The notes under the pieces are model-generated. The model worked only from the letters and a program-made list of their open reading frames with translations. It did no database searches and was not told the DNA's origin. Position numbers and translations under genes: made by a program. Positions 21,526-30,624 of a stretch of 44,685 bases of DNA are shown in pieces. This DNA comes from Candidatus Thorarchaeota archaeon MP8T_1 (GTDB taxonomy: Archaea > Asgardarchaeota > Thorarchaeia > Thorarchaeales > Thorarchaeaceae), in contig PJER01000020.1 in NCBI GenBank assembly GCA_002825465.1, positions 1-44,685 of the forward strand, given 5' to 3'. Within the stretch, counting starts at the first letter, position 1. Every line of letters begins with the position of its first letter.

Positions 21526-23715
21526 TTATCTTGTTTCTTTCTGAATGACTTCTTTGAGTCTTCTAATTTCTTCAACAGGATCTGCCAATTTATGATCTAT
21601 TGAGGTCATCTCAAGCGAATCTCCGAACTTTCTGACACGCCCTTCTAATGCAATATATCTACCACGCACCTCTTCCGGACCTGCTCGAATAGGTTCATCA
21701 TCCCTGCCTGATTTTATCGTTAATTCTTTAGCTCTCTTTGCTGACATTCCTAGAAGATTTTCTCCGTCTTGTCCAAACATTGTAACCCGTAGGGTACCTG
21801 ATCCATCATCGATTGTTATCTTGTAACGAATACGTGGCTCAACATCTTCCACAACACCACACGAATTGCATTTGTATTGGTCATTTGCGTATTCGACCTT
21901 CTTACTACAAGTAGGACATGCATCATAATAGACTCGACTCTGAGAAATGTCAACAATTATACCACAGATTTCGACATTTTTCCCAGCAAATCCATCATCA
22001 ATTTCTCCAATCAAGACCCTTTGGGCTTTAGTAGCTACTGTGTCAAATCCGACATCTGATAGATCGAGCTGCTTAAGGTCTGAGTCCGATGGATTTAGTG
22101 AAATCTCTCCTTTCCATCCTACCTGATACTCAACACCTCCCCTAAATCCCTCTTTCACATATCCATGTAGGATTCTGATGACATCTCCTTCCTTGATATC
22201 TGCTACTTTATCAACATCATCTCCCCAGAACGTCACTCGAATCTTACTTGTCTGGTCTGCAATTATTACATTTCTTAGTTTTCCTTCACCGCTGCCATCT
22301 TTTTTAGTAAACGTTTTGACATCATAAGCAGTAACTACTTTTCCTTCAATATCTACATCTTTCATCTCCAAGGTAAGATCAGAGATGTTTTTCATGCCTA
22401 GTGGTTCTGCACTTCCTGCAGTACTAGTACCTGATGCTGAAGCATCATCTGTCACCTTAGACAGATCCAGTTGTTTGAGTTTGGAGCCTTTTGGATTTAT
22501 GATGACTTCAGTTCGGGTTCCAATTTGAAGTTCTACTCCTCCTCTGAATCCTTCTTTTACCCATCCGTGTACAACTCTGATAACATCTCCTTCCTTTACT
22601 TCTGCAATCTTTTCTATGTCATCTCCCCAGAAGGTCACCCGTATCTTACTGGTCTTATCTGCAATTACAATATTCTGAACTCTACCTTCCCCGCCATCTC
22701 TCTGTGTGAACGTTCGTATTTCTTCAATAGTGTCAATTTTTCCTTCAACATCTACATCTCTCATTCCCACTTTTAGATCTGCTACATCTGTCATTCCAAG
22801 AGGTTCTGCATTACTAACGAATGGAGTTTCTGCAGCATCAATCTTGTCTTTCAAATTTCTCTCAATTACTGACGATCGACCAACATGGACCTCGATATCA
22901 CTTCCGTCACGATTTGGTCGTGTGTATGCATGACTCACTCCTATGACTTCTCCCGCCTCGATGCCTTCAGCTTCGTCTACTTTATCATCCCAGAAGACCA
23001 GTCTTGTACTTCCTGATTCATCTGCTACAACCATAGCAAGAACCTTTCCCTCTACTCCATCTTTCTTGGTGAATGTGGAAACCCTGAAGACTCTTTGAAC
23101 CTCAACTTTTAGGGATATGTCAAACACACCTTCCTGCAGGGAATTTATTTTCACAACTTCTCCTAATCCTGACGAATCAAAATCAATACCGAGTTCTTCA
23201 ATCTGATCGCTTTCTAGTACCTTAATAGAACCCACTCTGCCTAGATTCAACTCAGGTGTATTGCCAAGTCCCATCTTGACATATGCTCCTCCTATCTGAA
23301 CAATACTCCCTACAGATATATGGTCCCCAGTAATAGCTTCAGTCTTCTCATCCCATAATGCAACTCTGATGCTTCCAGTTTCATCCGAGATAAAGATACT
23401 TGCAACTCTTCCTTCACTATTATCGCCTTTTCTTGTGAAGGTGCGAACCTCGCCGATCCTGTCAATCCGTCCAACGAGCCCTGCAACATTTTTGGTTGAC
23501 TCATTGATGTCTTCAATTCGTGTACGTGCACTTGGTGACATTCTTGCTGAATCCACATCTAATTCTCTTGCTACTATCAAGGCTGCTGATTCATCATTAA
23601 TGAGGTCTGGTCCCAAGTCATTCCTCTTTTCCTGTATCATAGTGAGGATGTCATTCCTCTCTAAGTCAGGTTTTTGTTTCAAGATTAATTCAATTATTTC
23701 TTCCAGCGTGAGCAA
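21526..23715 (-). CDS. rpa: Replication protein A with five OB folds and a zinc finger
   Basis: Single-stranded DNA-binding protein for replication and repair. Domains by eye in the 729-residue product: N-terminal helical bundle (about 1-60, with ESAALIVARELDVD), OB folds near 70-165, 190-285, 305-400 and 440-540, and a fifth near 570-690 with zinc finger CPTCSKKVEYA...CNSCGVVE. Folds three and four are closely similar: both have EPLGM, DVEGK or DIEGK, TSKIRVTFWGDD, KEGDVIR and VKEGFRGGVE. Euryarchaeal RPA often has one to four OB folds, so five is many. TTG start at 23715 with GGTGA five nt upstream. Confidence 0.9.
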   Translation of the reverse strand: MLTLEEIIELILKQKPDLERNDILTMIQEKRNDLGPDLINDESAALIVARELDVDSARMSPSARTRIEDINESTKNVAGLVGRIDRIGEVRTFTRKGDNSEGRVASIFISDETGSIRVALWDEKTEAITGDHISVGSIVQIGGAYVKMGLGNTPELNLGRVGSIKVLESDQIEELGIDFDSSGLGEVVKINSLQEGVFDISLKVEVQRVFRVSTFTKKDGVEGKVLAMVVADESGSTRLVFWDDKVDEAEGIEAGEVIGVSHAYTRPNRDGSDIEVHVGRSSVIERNLKDKIDAAETPFVSNAEPLGMTDVADLKVGMRDVDVEGKIDTIEEIRTFTQRDGGEGRVQNIVIADKTSKIRVTFWGDDIEKIAEVKEGDVIRVVHGWVKEGFRGGVELQIGTRTEVIINPKGSKLKQLDLSKVTDDASASGTSTAGSAEPLGMKNISDLTLEMKDVDIEGKVVTAYDVKTFTKKDGSGEGKLRNVIIADQTSKIRVTFWGDDVDKVADIKEGDVIRILHGYVKEGFRGGVEYQVGWKGEISLNPSDSDLKQLDLSDVGFDTVATKAQRVLIGEIDDGFAGKNVEICGIIVDISQSRVYYDACPTCSKKVEYANDQYKCNSCGVVEDVEPRIRYKITIDDGSGTLRVTMFGQDGENLLGMSAKRAKELTIKSGRDDEPIRAGPEEVRGRYIALEGRVRKFGDSLEMTSIDHKLADPVEEIRRLKEVIQKETR

Positions 23716-23872
23716 TTATGTCACCTTCCTCCAATTGTTAGGTGGCGTCCAATTTGAGAATCTTACCGGATGCTTTAAAGTAATCTGCTCTTCAATAACG
23801 AGCTTGGAGAATTTTACTATCAGCAAAGCGAAACACAGAATACCGGACATGATAGACTTATCATGACTCATT

Positions 23873-26800
23873 GTGACAGAATCAGAACACGAACTCCCTG
23901 CACATAGTATTGCCTATAGTCAATATTTCGAGGCATTAAACGAAGAAATAGGTAGGATCTATGCTATTGCTGAAGTAGCCCGTATGAAGGGTTTTGATCC
24001 GACTACAAGAGTTGAGATTCCACCAGCACATGATGTTGCGGCTAGAGTCGAAGCTACGCTTGATGGGCCTAAAGGTGTTGCAAAACGAATCAGAGAACTG
24101 CAAAAAGATGGGTCCAGAGAACAAGTTGCGTTCACTGTAGCAAAGGAAATTGCTCTTGGTAAACTTGGAGGGTTAGAGGAACTTGTTGCTGAAAAATTAC
24201 AGATTCTTAAACAAGAGAAAACATCTCAGATTCCAGATAAGGAAATTACATCTGCCATTAAGATACTAAATGCTACTGCAGAGAAAGCAGTACGAGTTGC
24301 ATTAGCTGTTCTGACTGAGAGTATCACTGCTGCTCCCCTTGAAGGAATTGCAAAGGTCATAATTAGAGGAAGTAAAGAGGAAGATCGATATCTGGCAATT
24401 TTCTTGGCTGGCCCAATTCGTGCTGCTGGTGGAACTGAAGCTGCAATGACGGTTCTTATTGCAGATTATGTCCGACAAGTGTTGGATTTACCTGCATACA
24501 AATCTAGACCCGAAGAAACAGAACGTTCCTTAGAGGAAGTTGAACTCTATGCCCGAAATGTGCATCTTCAATATCCAGTTCATCCTGAACTCATCAGATT
24601 TGCTGCTGATAGATTACCAATAATGCTTACTGGTGACCCCACCGAAGACTTTGAGGTGTCAGGAACTAGAAATCTTGAAAGGATTGGTGAAAATGTCAAT
24701 CGTGTTCGAGGTGGTTCTGTTCTAGTATTAAACGATGGAGTAGTAGGTAGAGCGGCAAAACTTGCAAAAATTGTACGTGAGGCTGACATCAAAGGGTGGG
24801 AATGGCTAGATGAATTAGCGTCAAAAATATCCAAGGATTCTGCTCCAAAAGAGGACACTGCAGAGAAGAAACTCGAACCAAAATATGACTATCTTGCTGA
24901 TGTAATTGGTGGTCGTCCTGTCTTCTCCCATCCACAGCGATTGGGCGGCTTTCGTCTTCGATATGGGCGTTCAAGAAATACTGGACTTGCTGGAGTAGGT
25001 GTGCATCCCGCTACTATGTTCATTCTCGAAGAATTCCTGGCTCCGGGAACACATATTCGTACCGAGCGACCAGGTAAGGGATCAATCGTATCTCCTGTTG
25101 ACACCCTAGAAGGTCCCATTGTGCTCTTGAAAGATGGTTCTGTCATACGATTCAAAGGGTTAGATGATGCTCGTGGATATGAGGGGCGAGTTGAGAGAGT
25201 CTTGTATGTTGGGGACATTCTCATTGCACTTGGAGAGTTCATTGAGAACAATCACCCATTAGTCCCCTCAGGATATTGTGAGGAATGGTGGTCTCATGAT
25301 TTAGAACATGCCACTTTAAAGCTAAGTTCTTCACAACTCACTAGACGTATAAAAGGCGTAGAATTGACACAACATGATATCAATGCTATTATCGATTCTC
25401 CTCTGACAGTCATTCCATCCCCAGAACAAGCAGTCCATCTCTCAACGAAATTGAAAATCCCCTTGCATCCTTTCTATCTCTATAGATGGATTGCTCTCAC
25501 AGCTGATGAAATCAAGGACTTTCGAAAGTGGTTCCTAGCTAAACATAAAATCAGCAAGAAGGAAAATGACCATATCATTCTCCCCTTCACCCAGAAATAC
25601 AAGAGCATGTTAGAACGAACAGGGATCCCTCATCGCTTTTCTGAGAATCATAAAAACCTCATACTAACTGATGATCCAATTCCAATTCTAGCTCAGTTAG
25701 GCTCTGAAACAAAGTCCCCTGTTGGAAATAGCACTTTAGAGCTACTGAACTCAACCTCTGATGTTATCCTTCGAGATAAGGCTGGGTTTTCAATTGGTGC
25801 AAGAATGGGTCGTCCTGAGAAGGCACAGGAACGCAGAATGAGACCTCCTGTGCAAGCACTATTTCCGGTAGGTCGTTCTAGGGGATCTGAGAGAAGAATA
25901 GATGAGGTTGCAAAGAGTGTACAATATATCTCGACACTCGAATCATTCGAAGAAGATAGTAACTCTGCTAATCCCCAAATTACAGGAGTCAAAGTTGAAC
26001 TGGTTTCTCGTAAATGTCCTAGCTGTGAACTTCAGACATTCGAATCCAAATGCCCTCGATGTGGTTCTCATACCGAGATTGACCTATGGTGCGGAGAAGA
26101 GGGATGTGGTCGTCCGATCGATCCAGTAAGTGGAATGTGTTCAGCTAATCATGTCGATAAAATCCGAAAGACACGAATGGAGTCTGTCGACCTGAAGAAA
26201 TTATTAGAACGAGTGAAGAATGAAGTTGGGGAATTTGAAACCCACGGAGTGCGAGGTGTTCTAGGATTAACCAATGATTACAAGATCCCTGAATACCTTG
26301 GAAAAGGCATTCTCAGAGCCAAACATGATGTGTATTGCTATCGTGATGGAACAGCTCGCTTCGATGCTACAGATGCCCCCTTAACACACTTTACTCCAAA
26401 GGAGGTAGGTGTTTCTGTCAGTCGTCTGCGAGAACTTGGCTACATAGTCGACTATAATGGAATTCCACTTGTATCTGAAGACCAGATATTAGAGCTAAAA
26501 GTACAGGATGTGGTGGTTCCTGAGAATTGTGCGGATTATCTTTTGAGGGTTGGGAGATTTGTCGATGATTGCCTTGAGAAGATGTATAGTCTTCCTAGAT
26601 ATTACAACTTCAATACAGTTGAGGATGTTATTGGTCAATTAGTCATTGGTCTTGCACCCCATACCTCTGCTGGAATTATTGGTCGATTGATTGGATTCAC
26701 TAATGCTAGTGTATGCTACGCTCATCCATATTGGCATGCGGCAAAAAGAAGGAACTGTGATGGTGATGAGGATGCATTAATTCTCGTTCTTGATGCTCTT

Positions 26801-27508
26801 CTAAACTTCTCAAAGAGTTACCTTCCTGCAGGTCGTGGTGGACTAATGGATGCTCCTCTTGTTCTCTCAGTTATTCTCAATCCCAATGAGGTTGATGATG
26901 AAAGTCATAATATGGAGGTCTGCAGAAGGTATCCAGCAAAATTCTATGACATGGTATCAGAAACAAGACACCCAAGAGATGTCCAACATCTTGTTGATAT
27001 CATCTCATCACGTTTGAATTCTGAAATTCAATACGAAGGGTTTGGCTTTACTCATAATACAACTTCATTTGATGCAGGGCCAAAGAACACTAGATACAAG
27101 ATCTTAGAGACCATGAATGATAAGCTGGAAGCTCAACTACACCTTGCAACATTGATTGATGCTGTAGATGCTCAGGATGTTGCACAAAGAGTTCTTTCAA
27201 CACACTTTTTCAGAGATATCCGTGGAAACCTCCGAGCGTACTCAACTCAAAAAGTACGATGTCTGAAATGTAACCGTACATACAGGAGAGTACCGATATC
27301 CGGTAAATGCATCTGTGGTGAAGAAAAACTCTCACTCACTGTTCGTCAGAGAAATATCTCAAAATATCTAGAAGTGACCGAGAAAATCATACGCGACCAC
27401 AATCTTGACCAGTATATGCAGGAGAGATTGCAATTGATCAATGCATCATTGGGCTCTCTATTTGTATCTGAGCAGACCTCTCTCTCGGATTATTTTGAGG
27501 TTAACTAG
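23873..27508 (+). CDS. polC: DNA polymerase D large subunit (DP2), catalytic
   Basis: Catalytic subunit of the archaeal family D replicative polymerase. The 1211-residue length is normal without an intein. Landmarks: FLAGPIRAAGGTEAAM near residue 180, RSRNTGLAGVGVHPAT, zinc motifs CPSCELQTFESKCPRCG and CGEEGCGRPIDPVSGMC near 720-755, the double-psi barrel active site NCDGDEDA (Asp963 and Asp965 binding metals), and the C-terminal zinc site CLKCNRTYRR...CICG. The start is GTG at 23873, without a clear ribosome site. The small subunit DP1 is not in the window. The gene diverges from rpa and ends in an 8-bp convergent overlap with the CBS protein. Confidence 0.97.
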   Translation: MTESEHELPAHSIAYSQYFEALNEEIGRIYAIAEVARMKGFDPTTRVEIPPAHDVAARVEATLDGPKGVAKRIRELQKDGSREQVAFTVAKEIALGKLGGLEELVAEKLQILKQEKTSQIPDKEITSAIKILNATAEKAVRVALAVLTESITAAPLEGIAKVIIRGSKEEDRYLAIFLAGPIRAAGGTEAAMTVLIADYVRQVLDLPAYKSRPEETERSLEEVELYARNVHLQYPVHPELIRFAADRLPIMLTGDPTEDFEVSGTRNLERIGENVNRVRGGSVLVLNDGVVGRAAKLAKIVREADIKGWEWLDELASKISKDSAPKEDTAEKKLEPKYDYLADVIGGRPVFSHPQRLGGFRLRYGRSRNTGLAGVGVHPATMFILEEFLAPGTHIRTERPGKGSIVSPVDTLEGPIVLLKDGSVIRFKGLDDARGYEGRVERVLYVGDILIALGEFIENNHPLVPSGYCEEWWSHDLEHATLKLSSSQLTRRIKGVELTQHDINAIIDSPLTVIPSPEQAVHLSTKLKIPLHPFYLYRWIALTADEIKDFRKWFLAKHKISKKENDHIILPFTQKYKSMLERTGIPHRFSENHKNLILTDDPIPILAQLGSETKSPVGNSTLELLNSTSDVILRDKAGFSIGARMGRPEKAQERRMRPPVQALFPVGRSRGSERRIDEVAKSVQYISTLESFEEDSNSANPQITGVKVELVSRKCPSCELQTFESKCPRCGSHTEIDLWCGEEGCGRPIDPVSGMCSANHVDKIRKTRMESVDLKKLLERVKNEVGEFETHGVRGVLGLTNDYKIPEYLGKGILRAKHDVYCYRDGTARFDATDAPLTHFTPKEVGVSVSRLRELGYIVDYNGIPLVSEDQILELKVQDVVVPENCADYLLRVGRFVDDCLEKMYSLPRYYNFNTVEDVIGQLVIGLAPHTSAGIIGRLIGFTNASVCYAHPYWHAAKRRNCDGDEDALILVLDALLNFSKSYLPAGRGGLMDAPLVLSVILNPNEVDDESHNMEVCRRYPAKFYDMVSETRHPRDVQHLVDIISSRLNSEIQYEGFGFTHNTTSFDAGPKNTRYKILETMNDKLEAQLHLATLIDAVDAQDVAQRVLSTHFFRDIRGNLRAYSTQKVRCLKCNRTYRRVPISGKCICGEEKLSLTVRQRNISKYLEVTEKIIRDHNLDQYMQERLQLINASLGSLFVSEQTSLSDYFEVN

Positions 27509-28364
27509 AAAGGACATCGAGTGCTAGTTTTAGGAGATTCATATCTTCAATCATACCAACAAGATTTCCAGTAGCTGAGAGTACCGGCGCTTGGTCGATG
27601 TCTTCCTTGCGTATGGTTTTTACACATTCGGAAACGGTAGCAATTTCGCTCACACTTATGATATTCTTAGTCATCGCTTCTGATACTGGGATATTAGGCA
27701 ATTTGAGGAGTTTCTTTGTCACAACGAGAAAATCCTTTGATGTCCATCCCCACTCGACAGCACTATCTTGACCGCTAAATGTTTTCGATATATTGTCTTC
27801 AACAGTGACTTCGGACAATCGTATGTAGTCACTCACAGTAATCATGCCTGAAACGCCTCCTCCCTCATTGATTAGGACAAGTGCATTCTTTCCCGCCATG
27901 TCCATAACCATGTAAGTAAGGGGTAGTGGGGTCTGCTCCCAGACCGCAGTTATCTCTCTAGTGATAAACTTACCAATCTCTAAAGAGCCAACTTCTTCAT
28001 TATTCTCTAGTGTAGCTCCCAAGATATCAGGAACTGAAATTATACCAACAAGATCTCCCTTTTCAACAACGGGCAGTCTTCTATAGTTCTTATCTAACAT
28101 TAATTTCGTGGCAGTCTTCAAGTCAGTTCTTGGAGTAACAGTTTCAGGGTCTCTATTCATCAATAGTGCCAATTGATTTTCATCTGCTTTTGTTAGAAGA
28201 TCAGTTCTTGTCACAATGCCAACAAGAGCCTTTGATCCCTTCTTAACAACTGGAACGCCATTGACTTGTCTATCGCCCATTACCTGAAGGACATCTTCTC
28301 TAGTACCAGGTACTGAAACAGTAACTACATCTGTTTGCATACAGTCTTTGACCATCATTGTCAA
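27501..28364 (-). CDS. Protein with four CBS domains
   Basis: Nucleotide-sensing regulatory protein made only of CBS motifs: about residues 1-58 (VKDCMQTDVVTV), 65-118 (LMNRDPETVTP, RRLPVVEKGDLVGIIS), 130-190 (KFITREITAVWEQTPLP), and 222-285 (VSEAMTKNIISV, QAPVLSATGNLVGMI). CBS pairs usually bind adenine nucleotides. No catalytic domain is attached, so the target is unknown. TTG start with GGAG five nt upstream; ATG at 28358 is an alternative. Confidence 0.85.
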   Translation of the reverse strand: MTMMVKDCMQTDVVTVSVPGTREDVLQVMGDRQVNGVPVVKKGSKALVGIVTRTDLLTKADENQLALLMNRDPETVTPRTDLKTATKLMLDKNYRRLPVVEKGDLVGIISVPDILGATLENNEEVGSLEIGKFITREITAVWEQTPLPLTYMVMDMAGKNALVLINEGGGVSGMITVSDYIRLSEVTVEDNISKTFSGQDSAVEWGWTSKDFLVVTKKLLKLPNIPVSEAMTKNIISVSEIATVSECVKTIRKEDIDQAPVLSATGNLVGMIEDMNLLKLALDVLSS

Positions 28365-28501
28365 TATTACTCCGGTTTGATAATAATTTGAGAATATTAG
28401 TTTGCTAAGATATGGCCTATCTTGTGAAACTACATCTAGGGACTTGACTCTTGAGATACCTTTTATGTTTATCTTTGAATCATTTTTTTAATAATTCTTG
28501 T

Positions 28502-29062
28502 TCACCAGGGGTGCTTTTTGAGTCCAAGAAGATAACCTAGCGCATTACTAATCCAATGAATCCCAAGTGTAACTAAAATAAGAATAAACACATAGATAGA
28601 TCCTGGTTGTATCACTGGATATGCGAAAATCAAAGCCACAACAATGAATCCTAGCTGGTCCATAATTGGTGAAGGATCTCCACTTTTGACATTAACACGT
28701 CTTTTGATGAATGACCCAATGATATCCCCTGTGAGAGCTCCAAAAGACAAGAGAATTGCCACTGGGAGTTGCATATAGAGAACCAATTCCATGTCTGGGG
28801 TCACAGTAACATATTGTGCAAGTAATGGATGTAAGTGCGGGGCTGCAAGCATCTGTCCAATTCCTGTAAGAATTCCAAAGAAGATGCCCACAATGAATCC
28901 ACGAATTGTTTTTCCATCACCTAGAACTCTATGACCATCTTTGTAGATTCTTCCACCATCAATTGGTCTTCCTCCGCCTCCCAAAACAGGTGTTGCATTT
29001 GCTATCCAGGCAGGGAGTCCAAACCATACAGCCAATTCCAATAAGGCAAGTTCTAGATACAT
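28502..29062 (-). CDS. carS: CDP-archaeol synthase (CarS)
   Basis: Integral membrane enzyme that activates unsaturated archaetidic acid (2,3-di-O-geranylgeranylglycerol phosphate) with CTP. The 186-residue product has five hydrophobic segments, the cytoplasmic RVLGDGKTIRGFIVG motif near residue 46, and ALTGDIIGSFIKRRVNVKSGDPSPIMDQLGF near 105-135, which holds the acidic nucleotide-binding residues. Together with egsA and the mevalonate operon it marks an archaeal lipid pathway. A 137-bp gap to the CBS gene holds AT-rich sequence but no gene that I can see. Confidence 0.93.
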   Translation of the reverse strand: MYLELALLELAVWFGLPAWIANATPVLGGGGRPIDGGRIYKDGHRVLGDGKTIRGFIVGIFFGILTGIGQMLAAPHLHPLLAQYVTVTPDMELVLYMQLPVAILLSFGALTGDIIGSFIKRRVNVKSGDPSPIMDQLGFIVVALIFAYPVIQPGSIYVFILILVTLGIHWISNALGYLLGLKKHPW

Positions 29063-29099
29063 TTACTGAGCCCCATAATTGCGATTGACCAAGCTAATT

Positions 29100-29789
29100 T
29101 CACTCTTTCTCAAGGGTAGCCTCTTCGGAAAATCCTGTTTTTGTAAGAAACAGTTTCCCCTCAGATTTTCCTCCTTCAGGTAGAATTCTTCGCACGATTC
29201 TTTCTCCTGGTGTTTTTCCTACATTCATTTTAATCACATAATCTGACCAATAATCCAAAATATTCCCTGCTACAGGTTCAAAATCCTCTGAACTCTGTGG
29301 TCTTGATGTGACTTGGTTCAGTACCAGTACAGCTACATCCCGTTGTTTAGCCAATCCCTTGAGGACTCCAGCTTGTCGATTGAGCTCACGATGATTAGCG
29401 TAATTTGTCTTCTTATCTTCGAGTGCTAATCTGTAATGCTTTGTGAGAGTATCTACAACTACTAAACGAGTGTCTTCTCGAATGTAAAGGTCTAGGTCAT
29501 CAATCAATGCTCCTTGTTCACTGAATCCCCTTGGTAGAAATATCTTGACAAGAGAATTGAGGTCATCAAATGACTTTACCGTCATCTGTTCTAATCGTTC
29601 TACAGGCGAGGTTGCTTCTGAATTGATGTATATTGTTCCCCACTCTTGTCTACACATAGATCTTACGAACTGTAGCCCGAATGTGGTCTTTCCTGCAGCT
29701 GCCTCACCGTATACATGAGTGAATATACCAGTACTCAGACCACCTTTCATTATTCGATCCAGAAGGGAAATACCTGACGGAAGAATCAA
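29100..29789 (-). CDS. radB: RadB, RadA-like recombinase paralogue
   Basis: RecA-fold DNA repair protein. The 229-residue product has GEAAAGKTTFGLQ (Walker A) near residue 28, RLVVVDTLTKHYRL (Walker B) near 112, and VAVLVLNQVTSRP near 145, and lacks the N-terminal helix-hairpin-helix domain of RadA, as RadB does. TTG start at 29789. It is divergent from the RNase H-fold gene. Confidence 0.9.
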   Translation of the reverse strand: MILPSGISLLDRIMKGGLSTGIFTHVYGEAAAGKTTFGLQFVRSMCRQEWGTIYINSEATSPVERLEQMTVKSFDDLNSLVKIFLPRGFSEQGALIDDLDLYIREDTRLVVVDTLTKHYRLALEDKKTNYANHRELNRQAGVLKGLAKQRDVAVLVLNQVTSRPQSSEDFEPVAGNILDYWSDYVIKMNVGKTPGERIVRRILPEGGKSEGKLFLTKTGFSEEATLEKE

Positions 29790-29853
29790 AAATGTCTCAC
29801 TATCTTTTTGTTCATATCCACTCAGTGATAAGCATACCGAGAAGGACTAATCC

Positions 29854-30624
29854 ATGCCGAAATGGGAAGCTGCAGTTGCCACTGAAAATCCGAAGATACT
29901 GTATCGAATTGTAAAGCTTCTCAAGGATATTGGTATAAAATTTGTAATTTGCTCTCCTATCGACCATCGTTGTGAACACGCTCATATTGTAATATCAGGT
30001 CCTGACGACAACTCTCTACAACATAGACATAGAATCGAAGTCACCGAAGATTTCGATGATGACTTTGTAAGAATTGAAGTCATGACGAACTTACATGATA
30101 TTCAAAATCCCTCCCGAGCAGTTGTAGGAATTGATCCTGGAATGACATTTGGAGTTGCTTTAGTAATCGATGGTATCGTAATCTATAGTTGTTCACTTAC
30201 ATCTCCTGACGAAGTAGTACTACTAACTCAGACACTATTGGACCATGTTCACGTATTATTTCCATCAAGTGAGAAAGTCATTCGTGTTGGGACCGGTTCA
30301 AAATTATATACGGCACTCACAATCAGGTCATTCAGAAAATCTACACTCATCTCAACACTTGAGTTAGTCAATGAGCACAGAACTACAATCATAGGTGGAG
30401 CTAGGTCTGATGAATCTGCTGCTATTCTGATTGCTGGAAGAGTGGGGCGAACTATGACTGATTCTGATGTTAATATCGAACCCAAGGCTGGATACATCAG
30501 ATCTCTAAAACAATATGTTTCAAGACTGACAAAAGGGAAGAAATCTCTTACATCAAATGAGGCTCGTTCATTAATATCTGGTGAAAGGACCCTTGAGGAT
30601 GTTATCAATCCTCCTAAGTCATAA
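29854..30624 (+). CDS. RNase H-fold (RuvC/YqgF-like) protein
   Basis: 256-residue protein with a central RNase H-like domain starting AVVGIDPGMTFGVALVIDG (Asp94). Further acidic candidates are Glu171/Glu175 in ELVNEHRTT and Asp187-Glu188 in GARSDESAAILIAGR, in the order of RuvC-type nucleases. The N-terminal 80 residues form a separate small domain. The C-terminal helical tail is basic. It lies between radB and xpd, overlaps xpd by 11 bp, and could be a repair nuclease such as a resolvase. The exact family is not recognised, so function is inference. Confidence 0.6.
   Translation: MPKWEAAVATENPKILYRIVKLLKDIGIKFVICSPIDHRCEHAHIVISGPDDNSLQHRHRIEVTEDFDDDFVRIEVMTNLHDIQNPSRAVVGIDPGMTFGVALVIDGIVIYSCSLTSPDEVVLLTQTLLDHVHVLFPSSEKVIRVGTGSKLYTALTIRSFRKSTLISTLELVNEHRTTIIGGARSDESAAILIAGRVGRTMTDSDVNIEPKAGYIRSLKQYVSRLTKGKKSLTSNEARSLISGERTLEDVINPPKS

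Noticed and set aside
23873..27508. Intein in polC
   Set aside because: The product has normal intein-free length and the active-site region is continuous.
28365..28501. Box C/D small RNA in the gap between the CBS protein and carS
   Set aside because: AT-rich sequence without a convincing C, D', C', D box order.
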